Assembly: GCA_031282465.1 (NCBI GenBank)
Contig: JAITDR010000159.1
Location: 1-8,945 of the forward strand
Direction of reading: 5' to 3'
DNA length: 8,945 bases
Source of the DNA: Desulfovibrio sp.
GTDB taxonomy: Bacteria; Desulfobacterota; Desulfovibrionia; Desulfovibrionales; Desulfovibrionaceae
Of this stretch, positions 1 to 5,151 are shown piece after piece. The notes beneath the pieces were generated by a model, which was not told where the DNA came from, ran no database searches, and was given only the letters and a program-made list of their open reading frames with translations. The position numbers were made by a program, and so were the translations under genes. Numbering within the stretch: position 1 is the stretch's first letter; each line of letters starts with the position of its first letter.

Positions 1-568
1 CTGTCGGGTGGATATCGGCGAACGCTGGGTGCGGGCTGTGCTGGACTGCGGCGGGAACGCCGGGCTGCTTGTCGGCCGGGAGGGGCAGACCCTGGCCGCC
101 CTTCAGTATCTGGCCGGGCGCATCGTCGCCGGAAAACTGGGCGCCCCTCTGCGCCTGCAGGTTGATGCCGGACACTATCTCGAGCGCCGGGAAGACAGGC
201 TCAGGGATCTGGCCCTGTCGTTGGCGGAAAAAGTCAAGACCACGCGGCGCGCCCAGGCGACCCGGCCCCTGAGCGCCTATCAGCGGCGTATTGTACATCT
301 GGCCCTGGAAAACGATCCCGATGTGCTCACCCACAGCAAAGGCGAGGGGTTGCAGCGCCGCGTGTACATCTACCTGAAAAACGCGGCTGCCGATCCGGCG
401 CCTGCCGGTGCGCGCTTTGCCGCCGATGCGCGGCCCTCCGGCAGAAACTTTTCCGCGAAACGGGCGCGCTCTTACGATGCCCCGGCCGGCGCGCCGTACG
501 CAACCGATACGGCTGTTGCGGAGGATGCCGACGTTGATCCCGACGAGCCGGATCCGTGGAACCGTTGA
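1..568 (+). CDS. jag: Jag/KhpB-type KH-R3H RNA-binding protein, 5' end outside window
   Basis: This is the C-terminal part of a Jag (SpoIIIJ-associated, also KhpB or EloR) protein. The family binds RNA in the cytoplasm and is normally encoded beside the YidC insertase. The frame is open to the left edge, so the gene starts before the window; the GTG at 8 is only an internal Val codon. Numbered from that codon, a KH domain with its GxxG loop (GREG, 23-26) is followed by an R3H domain carrying the RxxxH signature (R93 to H97). Residues 129-186 form a low-complexity, Ala/Pro-rich and finally acidic tail ending in PDPWNR, which looks disordered and poorly conserved. The usual N-terminal Jag_N domain would lie outside the window. 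The stop is TGA at 566-568, followed at once by an inverted-repeat element. Family assignment is firm; the exact role in this organism is not visible. Confidence 0.9.
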   Translation, partial: CRVDIGERWVRAVLDCGGNAGLLVGREGQTLAALQYLAGRIVAGKLGAPLRLQVDAGHYLERREDRLRDLALSLAEKVKTTRRAQATRPLSAYQRRIVHLALENDPDVLTHSKGEGLQRRVYIYLKNAAADPAPAGARFAADARPSGRNFSAKRARSYDAPAGAPYATDTAVAEDADVDPDEPDPWNR

Positions 569-573
569 CCGGC

Positions 574-683
574 CCAGTACCGGGTAACACCTGTTTTTAC
601 GCCTCCGGCGGCCGGGGGAAATGATTTCCCCCGGACCCCCTCATTGGGGCTGATGCGAAAATTTATACGTTACAGGTACTAGG
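574..683. repeat. Dispersed inverted-repeat element, copy 1 (MITE/REP-like)
   Basis: A 110-nt element fills the gap between jag and the aminotransferase gene. The left end reads CCAGTACCGGGTAAC (574-588) and the right end GTTACAGGTACTAGG (669-683). These are imperfect terminal inverted repeats sharing AGTACC and GTAAC. The interior holds a GC-rich hairpin and an A/T-rich right part. Positions 603-674 match 4764-4835 with one mismatch (C650 against A4811), and 574-617 match 4643-4686 with three mismatches. It encodes no protein. A small non-autonomous mobile element or a REP-type extragenic repeat are both possible; I saw no clear target-site duplication. Confidence 0.75.
612..634. terminator. 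Strong GC hairpin within repeat copy 1, possible jag terminator
   Basis: CCGGGGGAAA (612-621) and TTTCCCCCGG (625-634) form a perfect 10-bp stem around a TGA loop, 44 nt after the jag stop. A second short stem CCCC/GGGG follows in 636-649. There is no T-run after either stem, so this is not a classical Rho-independent terminator. It could still block 3' exonucleases or cause partial termination between jag and the next gene. Confidence 0.4.
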
Positions 684-685
684 GG
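681..685 (+). promoter_or_regulatory. Ribosome binding site of the aminotransferase gene, at repeat edge
   Basis: AGGGG lies 7 nt before the GTG start at 693 and decides that start. It overlaps the last bases of the right terminal repeat of element copy 1, so the element's end forms part of the translation initiation region. Confidence 0.55.
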
Positions 686-692
686 ATACTCC

Positions 693-1877
693 GTGCTGAA
701 CAAACAACGCCTGTTGACGCCCGGCCCCACGCCTTTGCCGGAAAGTGTGCGCCTGGCCGTGGCCGCGGACATGATTCATCACCGCAAGGCCGCTTTCCGG
801 GCGATGATGGAGGAAATCGGGCAGGGGCTGGCCGAACTTTTCGGTACCGCCGAGCCCGTGCTGCCCCTCAGCGCTTCCGGCACGGGGGCTATGGTTGCGG
901 CCGTGAACGGGCTGTTCGCTCCCGGCGAAAAGGTGCTGGTCGTGGAAGGCGGACATTTCGGCCGGCGCTGGACGGAACTTGCCCTGGCCCGCGGACTGCG
1001 TCCCGTCGTCCTCGCGGTGGAATGGGGCCGTGCCGTCGACCCGGCGCAGGCGGCCCAAGCGCTGGACGAAGACAGGGAAATCGCCGGGGTTCTGGTCCAG
1101 CATTCGGAAACCTCCACCGGCGTCCTGCATCCTGTGCGGGAGCTTGCCGCGCTTGTCCGGAAAAGCCCGGCCCTGCTGGTGGTGGACGGTATTTCCGCCG
1201 TGTCCGTGACCCCCTGCCCCATGGACGCTTGGGGCATAGACTGCCTGCTTACAGGGTCGCAAAAGGGATTGATGCTCCCGCCCGGACTGGCGCTCATCGC
1301 GCTGTCGCCGCGTGCCCGGCGCAAGATGGAGGCTCTGGGGTCCGGCGATGCCTACTTCGATTTACCTGCCGAATTCGCCGCCAACGCCAAGGGGCAGACG
1401 CATTTCACCTCGTCGGTGAGCTTGTCGGCCGGGCTGCGCGAAAGCCTGCGCCTGTTGCGCGCCGTCGGTTTGGACACCGTCTACCGCAAACAGTGGGCGC
1501 TGGCGCAGATGGCCCGCGCCGGGATCAGGGCACTGGGGCTGACACTTTTCGCCCCCGAACACTACGCCTGGGGCCTGACATCCGTTCTTTTGCCCCCCGG
1601 CATGGAGGCCGCGCCGTTGCTGGCGGCGGCTGAAAAACAGCACGGGGTGGTCATGGCCGGCGGACAGGGCGGCGCATTGAAAGAGCGTATCGTGCGCATA
1701 GGGCACATGGGTTATGTGGATTACGCCGATCTGGCGGCCGGTCTGTATGCCTTTGCGCGCTCCTATCAGGAGCTCGGCGGCTTTCTCGGCTGCCGGAACT
1801 ACCTGGAACAGGCGCTGGAAGCCTACAGAACGGCGCTTGACGAAGGAATACCTGCGGCGTATTTACTCAAGAAATGA
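693..1877 (+). CDS. Class V aminotransferase (alanine-glyoxylate / serine-pyruvate type)
   Basis: A complete 394-residue PLP-dependent enzyme of the fold-type I, class V group (COG0075, alanine-glyoxylate / serine-pyruvate aminotransferase family), cytosolic. Visible hallmarks are the N-terminal LTPGPTPLP segment (residues 8-16), the phosphate-contacting SGTG (62-65), the PLP-ring Asp in VVDGISA (D165), the Schiff-base lysine in GSQKG (K191), and a C-terminal RIGHMG motif whose R335 should hold the substrate carboxylate. Length is normal for the family. The GTG start at 693 is chosen because AGGGG (681-685) sits 7 nt upstream and the family N-terminus begins right there. Substrate cannot be read from sequence: family members use alanine, serine, aspartate or phosphoserine with glyoxylate, pyruvate or 2-oxoglutarate. 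It leads a + strand run with the DUF1844 gene (48-nt gap) and argC, so a role in amino-acid metabolism fits. Confidence 0.92.
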   Translation: MLNKQRLLTPGPTPLPESVRLAVAADMIHHRKAAFRAMMEEIGQGLAELFGTAEPVLPLSASGTGAMVAAVNGLFAPGEKVLVVEGGHFGRRWTELALARGLRPVVLAVEWGRAVDPAQAAQALDEDREIAGVLVQHSETSTGVLHPVRELAALVRKSPALLVVDGISAVSVTPCPMDAWGIDCLLTGSQKGLMLPPGLALIALSPRARRKMEALGSGDAYFDLPAEFAANAKGQTHFTSSVSLSAGLRESLRLLRAVGLDTVYRKQWALAQMARAGIRALGLTLFAPEHYAWGLTSVLLPPGMEAAPLLAAAEKQHGVVMAGGQGGALKERIVRIGHMGYVDYADLAAGLYAFARSYQELGGFLGCRNYLEQALEAYRTALDEGIPAAYLLKK

Positions 1878-1926
1878 TGTTTTTTTGAGGAAGTTCCACC
1901 CCTTCCAACCATGCCGGCAGGGCGAC

Positions 1927-2193
1927 ATGAGCGACATCCGCGGCGGTATGCCCATCCCTACTTTTTCCACCTTTGCGCTTTCCATGGCCTCCTCCGTGCT
2001 TGTGAATCTGGGCGAAGTGCCCGATCCGGAGACGGGCAAGGTGCAGGAAAACCACGACATGGCCCGGCACGGCATAGATACCCTGTCCATGATCAAGGAC
2101 AAGGTCGAGAACGGTCTTGACGAAGAAGAAAAGCGCCTGCTGGACGGTCTGCTGTATGAGTTGCGCATGAAATTCGTGGTCAAGAAGCCGTGA
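1927..2193 (+). CDS. Small DUF1844 protein
   Basis: A complete 88-residue protein of the DUF1844 family, whose function is unknown. Recognisable features are the core PTFSTFALSMASSVLVNLGE (about residues 10-29), then VPDPETG, a central helix containing DMARHGIDTLSMIKDK, and the closing EEEKRLLDGLLYELRMKFV segment. It looks like a small, mostly helical soluble protein with one amphipathic, rather hydrophobic first helix; I see no catalytic motif. The ATG at 1927 is preferred because the family homology begins just after it and AGGG (1919-1922) lies 4 nt upstream. The frame is open further 5', but that part overlaps the end of the aminotransferase gene in another frame and shows no family similarity. 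Its stop codon overlaps a possible GTG start of argC (GTGA, 2190-2193), which suggests translational coupling. Confidence 0.88.
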   Translation: MSDIRGGMPIPTFSTFALSMASSVLVNLGEVPDPETGKVQENHDMARHGIDTLSMIKDKVENGLDEEEKRLLDGLLYELRMKFVVKKP

Positions 2194-3344
2194 GGCGGCC
2201 TGCGCCGGCCGGCAAAAAAGGCGGAAAGCAGCGGGACCAAGCCCGGAGCGGCTTGGGAAGGGCCTCCGGAAACGCGGATTCCCGGTCGGCTTTCAGTGTG
2301 CGCGTCGGTCTGGTCGGGGCGACCGGGTACACGGGCATGGAGCTGGCGCGCCTTCTGGCCGCGCATCCTTTCATGTCTCTCACGCGCGCCACCTCGCGCA
2401 GAGAGGAAGGCCGCAGTCTTGCCGATCTGCACCCTTTTCTGCGCGGCACGGCTGTCGGGGAATTGCCGATCAGCGCGCCCGACCCCGAAGACCTCGCCCG
2501 CGCCTGTGACCTGGTGTTTCTCGCGGTGCCGCACGGCGCCGCCATGCCCCTCGCCGCGGACCTGTTGCGACGCGGCTTGCGCGTGCTCGACCTGTCGGCG
2601 GATTTCCGTCTGCGCGACAGGGCAGTCTACGAGCGCTGGTATGCGATGGAGCATACCGAGCCCGGTCTGTTGACCGAGGCGGTCTACGGCCTGCCGGAAC
2701 TGCACGGCGCGGAACTGGCCGGGGCGCGGCTCACGGCAAATCCCGGCTGCTACCCCACAGGGGCGATACTCGGTCTGTTCCCGACCCTGAAAAACAGCAT
2801 TGCGGGCGACACCCCGCCGATTATAGACGCCAAGTCCGGGGTCAGCGGGGCCGGGCGTGAAGCGAAGGTCGGCTCTCTGTTCGGTGAAGTATCCGACAAC
2901 TTCAAGGCGTACAGCTTGAGTACGCACAGGCATACGCCGGAAATCGAGCAGGAATTGTCGCGCATCGCGGGCAGGCCTGTAACCGTGTCTTTCAGCCCCC
3001 ATCTGCTGCCGGTGAACCGCGGCATCCTGTCCACCATATACGTCGATCTCAAGCGTCCGAACATGCCGTTGCGGGACATCCGCACCCTGTATGTCGAAGC
3101 TTACGCCGACCACGCGTTCGTGCGCCTGTTGCCGGAAGGGGCGCTGCCCGACCTGCGTTCGGTGCGCGGCTCCATGTACTGCGACATCGGCTTGGTGAAA
3201 GACGAACGCAACGGACGACTGATCATCGTCACCTGCATAGACAACATGTGCCGGGGGGCGTCCGGCCAGGCAATCGCCGGCGCCAATCTCATGTGCGGGC
3301 TGCCGCCTGCGGCCGGTTTGGGACTGATCCCGCTGGCACCCTGA
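2190..3344 (+). CDS. argC: N-acetyl-gamma-glutamyl-phosphate reductase
   Basis: ArgC reduces N-acetyl-glutamyl-5-phosphate to the semialdehyde with NADPH, the third step from glutamate to ornithine and arginine, in the cytoplasm. From the GTG at 2190 the protein is 384 residues. The Rossmann motif GLVGATGYTG is at 40-49, the active-site cysteine in NPGCYPT is C187, and the conserved HRHTPE is at 246-251; the C-terminus is complete. The start is uncertain. The first 35 or so residues are basic, low-complexity and atypical, and a GTG at 2298 would give a canonical N-terminus (MRVGLVGATG, 348 residues, the family's normal size), but I see no good ribosome binding site before it. The 2190 start overlaps the DUF1844 stop as GTGA, favouring coupled translation. 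No other arg gene is in the window. Confidence 0.93.
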   Translation: MRRPAPAGKKGGKQRDQARSGLGRASGNADSRSAFSVRVGLVGATGYTGMELARLLAAHPFMSLTRATSRREEGRSLADLHPFLRGTAVGELPISAPDPEDLARACDLVFLAVPHGAAMPLAADLLRRGLRVLDLSADFRLRDRAVYERWYAMEHTEPGLLTEAVYGLPELHGAELAGARLTANPGCYPTGAILGLFPTLKNSIAGDTPPIIDAKSGVSGAGREAKVGSLFGEVSDNFKAYSLSTHRHTPEIEQELSRIAGRPVTVSFSPHLLPVNRGILSTIYVDLKRPNMPLRDIRTLYVEAYADHAFVRLLPEGALPDLRSVRGSMYCDIGLVKDERNGRLIIVTCIDNMCRGASGQAIAGANLMCGLPPAAGLGLIPLAP

Positions 3345-3351
3345 GGGGCAA

Positions 3352-3384
3352 CGCCGCACAGCCGTTGAGTGCCGTAACGCGGCG
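3352..3384. terminator. Possible bidirectional terminator between argC and rfbA
   Basis: The 45-nt gap between the convergent argC and rfbA stop codons holds CGCCGC (3352-3357) and GCGGCG (3379-3384), a 6-bp stem with a 21-nt loop. There is no convincing T-run on either side (only ATTT after it on the + strand), so this is a weak candidate. Confidence 0.22.
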
Positions 3385-3389
3385 GCATT

Positions 3390-4388
3390 TCAATACACCG
3401 GATTATTCCGCGTCCGCAGCAACGACAGCAGGTATTGCCCGTAACCGGTCTTCGCCAGGGGGGCGGCCAGTTTTTCCAGTTGCGTATCGTCGATAAATCC
3501 CTTGCGCCACGCGATTTCTTCAATACAGGCGATTTTCAGGTCCTGTCGGCTTTCAACGGCATGCACAAAGGAGCCCGCTTCGAGCAGGGAATCGTGCGTG
3601 CCGGTGTCCAGCCAGGCGATGCCGCGCCCGAGAATGTGCACATACAGTTCTCCGGCTTCCAGGTAGACCCTGTTCAGGTCCGTTATTTCCAGCTCTCCTC
3701 TGGCCGACGGACGCAAGGCGGCAGCCAGGGCGGAGGCGCGGCCGTCGTAAAAATACAGGCCGGTCACGGCATAGTTCGACGCAGGTTTTGCGGGCTTTTC
3801 CGCAACGGCAAGCGCTTTGCCGTCCCGGTCGAAAGTGACGACACCGTACCGTTCCGGGTCGCGCACATGGTAACCGAAAATCGTAGCCCCGCGTTCCTGC
3901 ATTGCGGCGGCGGCCAACGCCCGGCCCAGCCCCTGCCCGAAAAATATGTTATCCCCCAGGATAAGGCAGACATTGTCTCCGGCAATATAGTCTGCGGCCA
4001 GAATCAGAGCCTGGGCTATGCCCTCCGGCCGAGGCTGCTCGCGATACGCGAAACGGCAGCCGAGCGCCGTGCCGTCGCCGAGCAGTTCCCGGAACAGCGG
4101 CAGATCTCTGGGCGTGGATATGAAGCAGATATCCCGGATACCCGCCAGCAACAGCACGGAAAGCGGATAGTAAACAAGGGGCTTGTCGTAGACCGGCAGT
4201 ATCTGCTTGCTGACCGCCAGGGTCAGGGGATGAAGTCTGGTGCCGGAACCACCGGCCAGCACTATGCCTTTGCGGAAAGACCTGTCGGGGCTTTGTCCGG
4301 AGCGGGCTGAAGGATTTTCCAAGGGTCGCGGCACTCCGCTCGTGTGCAGGGAAGACGGCATGGGATTTGCGTTGATGGTGTTTTTCAT
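3390..4388 (-). CDS. rfbA: Glucose-1-phosphate thymidylyltransferase
   Basis: RfbA (RmlA) joins dTTP and glucose-1-phosphate into dTDP-glucose plus pyrophosphate, the entry step to dTDP-rhamnose and related surface sugars. From the ATG at 4388 it is 332 residues. The nucleotidyltransferase signature [11 protein letters not shown] is at 46-56, followed by a conserved Lys in [11 protein letters not shown] (K61), GDNIFFG at 145-151 (D146, metal/nucleotide site), EKP at 198-200, and [10 protein letters not shown] at 259-268. Typical RfbA starts almost directly at [12 protein letters not shown], so about 38 extra residues at the N-terminus are unusual. They are polar and low-complexity, no good ribosome binding site marks any start, and the true start may be internal. 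The gene stands alone, without rfbB, C or D, convergent with argC and 43 nt downstream of tRNA-Pro. Confidence 0.92.
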   Translation of the reverse strand: MKNTINANPMPSSLHTSGVPRPLENPSARSGQSPDRSFRKGIVLAGGSGTRLHPLTLAVSKQILPVYDKPLVYYPLSVLLLAGIRDICFISTPRDLPLFRELLGDGTALGCRFAYREQPRPEGIAQALILAADYIAGDNVCLILGDNIFFGQGLGRALAAAAMQERGATIFGYHVRDPERYGVVTFDRDGKALAVAEKPAKPASNYAVTGLYFYDGRASALAAALRPSARGELEITDLNRVYLEAGELYVHILGRGIAWLDTGTHDSLLEAGSFVHAVESRQDLKIACIEEIAWRKGFIDDTQLEKLAAPLAKTGYGQYLLSLLRTRNNPVY

Positions 4389-4431
4389 TTCCGCTGTTGT
4401 CGCCGAACAGGCAGGAATGCCTTGATATATC

Positions 4432-4508
4432 TGGTCGGAGCGGCCCGATTTGAACGGGCGACCCCCTGCTCCCAAAGCAGGTGCGCTGCCAAACTGCGCC
4501 ACGCTCCG
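4432..4508 (-). tRNA. tRNA-Pro, anticodon TGG
   Basis: A complete 77-nt cloverleaf on the - strand reads from 4508 to 4432. The acceptor stem CGGAGCG pairs with CGCTCCG, the D stem is GCGC/GCGC, and the anticodon stem CCTGC/GCAGG carries the loop TTTGGGA with anticodon TGG (4474-4472). The T stem GCCCG/CGGGC carries the loop TTCAAAT. The discriminator is A and the 3' CCA is encoded (4434-4432). All stems pair without mismatch. A long open frame crosses this gene but is not coding here. Confidence 0.97.
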
Positions 4509-4527
4509 ATTCGCTTGTTTCCGTGCT

Positions 4528-4554
4528 TGTATAGAAAAAACCGCGCGTAAACAA
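4528..4554 (-). promoter_or_regulatory. Candidate promoter for tRNA-Pro (and perhaps rfbA)
   Basis: Reading the - strand, TTGTTT (4554-4549) and TATACA (4533-4528) resemble -35 and -10 boxes with a 15-nt spacer (16 if the -35 is taken as CTTGTT). Transcription would begin near 4521, about 13 nt before the tRNA. The spacer is shorter than ideal, so support is moderate. Confidence 0.4.
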
Positions 4555-4622
4555 GCGCAACCCTGCCTACGGCCGGGGAACTAAAGGAAAAAGGATAACA
4601 TAGTGAAATCATTTGCTTGTAT

Positions 4623-4644
4623 AAAAGTTCCCGTCAAAAGTTCC
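4623..4644 (+). repeat. Short direct repeat AAAAGTTCC
   Basis: AAAAGTTCC occurs at 4623-4631 and again at 4636-4644, a 13-nt period. It lies just outside and into the left end of the second inverted-repeat element. It could be a regulator site or chance; no matching copy appears at the right end of the element. Confidence 0.4.
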
Positions 4645-4844
4645 AGTACCGGGCAACACTTGTTTTTGCGCCTCCGGCGGCCGGGGCGCTGCCCCGGACC
4701 CTCGGCCTGAGCATGCGCAAGGCCGAACATTGGGACCTTGCAATGCTGATATGATATATCTGTCTCCGGCGGCCGGGGGAAATGATTTCCCCCGGACCCC
4801 CTCATTGGGGATGATGCGAAAATTTATACGTTACACGGTACCGG
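4643..4844. repeat. Dispersed inverted-repeat element, copy 2 (composite, two hairpin units)
   Basis: A 202-nt relative of the element at 574-683. The left end CCAGTACCGGGCAAC (4643-4657) and right end GTTACACGGTACCGG (4830-4844) are inverted repeats with 12 of 15 positions pairing. Positions 4643-4686 match the left part of copy 1 with three mismatches, and 4764-4835 match 603-674 with one mismatch. Between them lies about 75 nt not found in copy 1. Hairpins are CCGGGGC/GCCCCGG (4681-4697, loop GCT), TCGGCCT/AGGCCGA (4702-4726) and CCGGGGGAAA/TTTCCCCCGG (4773-4795, loop TGA). The element lies between divergent genes, so transcript termination is not its obvious role here. Confidence 0.72.
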
Positions 4845-4930
4845 CGAAAACACAGCCTGCCGCAGCACGCACGCGTTTGCCCCGACGGTATGGAACCGGC
4901 TTGTCGACCCGTCCCTTGCCCCCGTTCCGT

Positions 4931-4956
4931 CCATGCCGTACAGCGTACATGCATGG
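4931..4956. promoter_or_regulatory. Imperfect palindrome upstream of the sensor promoter
   Basis: CCATGC (4931-4936) pairs with GCATGG (4951-4956), and inside these GTAC (4938-4941) pairs with GTAC (4945-4948) around the loop AGC, with one unpaired base on the left and two on the right. This 26-nt dyad lies just upstream of the A/T-rich promoter-like stretch. It is a candidate operator or a hairpin in a leader; nothing identifies a binding protein. Confidence 0.35.
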
Positions 4957-4971
4957 CGGCGGCCGATGAAA

Positions 4972-4999
4972 TTTGTTGCAAATTCTACTATTCTATTAT
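4972..4999 (+). promoter_or_regulatory. Candidate promoter of the sensor-polA unit, with overlapping palindrome
   Basis: In a locally A/T-rich stretch, TTTGTT (4972-4977) and TATTAT (4994-4999) are spaced by 16 nt, a reasonable sigma-70-like pair; TTGCAA with TATATC (4997-5002) at 15 nt is an alternative. The -35 area overlaps a perfect short dyad AATTTG-TTG-CAAATT (4970-4984), which could be an operator. The predicted transcript start, near 5006, precedes all candidate start codons of the downstream gene. Confidence 0.38.
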
Positions 5000-5151
5000 A
5001 TCCCGGCAAATAAATAAGGCCGCGTCGGGCGTCGTATCGGATGGGGGAGCGTTGCCGCTCCGACGGCCGCTTTTATCTTTTTGCTTGTCGCGCGTTCCCA
5101 TGTATTCTGTTAGCGGGTATGCATATTTTTCAGCGCGGGTTGTCGCGGGTT

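Larger units (their letters stand above)
4509..5151. other. Divergent intergenic region without a supported gene
   Basis: About 640 bp separate tRNA-Pro (-) from the sensor gene (+). The region contains the tRNA promoter candidate, a short direct repeat, element copy 2, an imperfect palindrome at 4931-4956 and an A/T-rich stretch (about 4968-5013) with a promoter-like sequence. Short open frames here have no recognisable protein features and mostly run through the repeat. The part from 5041 to 5151 is open in the sensor's frame and may belong to it if an earlier start is used. Confidence 0.6.

Noticed and set aside
612..649. Classical Rho-independent terminator in repeat copy 1
   Set aside because: The stem is strong but no T-run follows; kept only as a possible partial terminator.
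1714..1926. Longer version of the DUF1844 protein from 1714
   Set aside because: Overlaps the aminotransferase C-terminus in another frame, and the family similarity begins only after the ATG at 1927.
1863..3359. 498-codon open frame on the - strand opposite DUF1844 and argC
   Set aside because: Antisense shadow of two well-recognised genes in GC-rich DNA; no protein motif.
4389..4502. Extension of the rfbA frame to a start at 4502
   Set aside because: The extra codons run through the tRNA-Pro gene, whose cloverleaf is perfect; the open frame is accidental.
4730..4969. 79-codon open frame in the intergenic region
   Set aside because: Runs through the repeat element, has no ribosome site and shows no protein-like composition.
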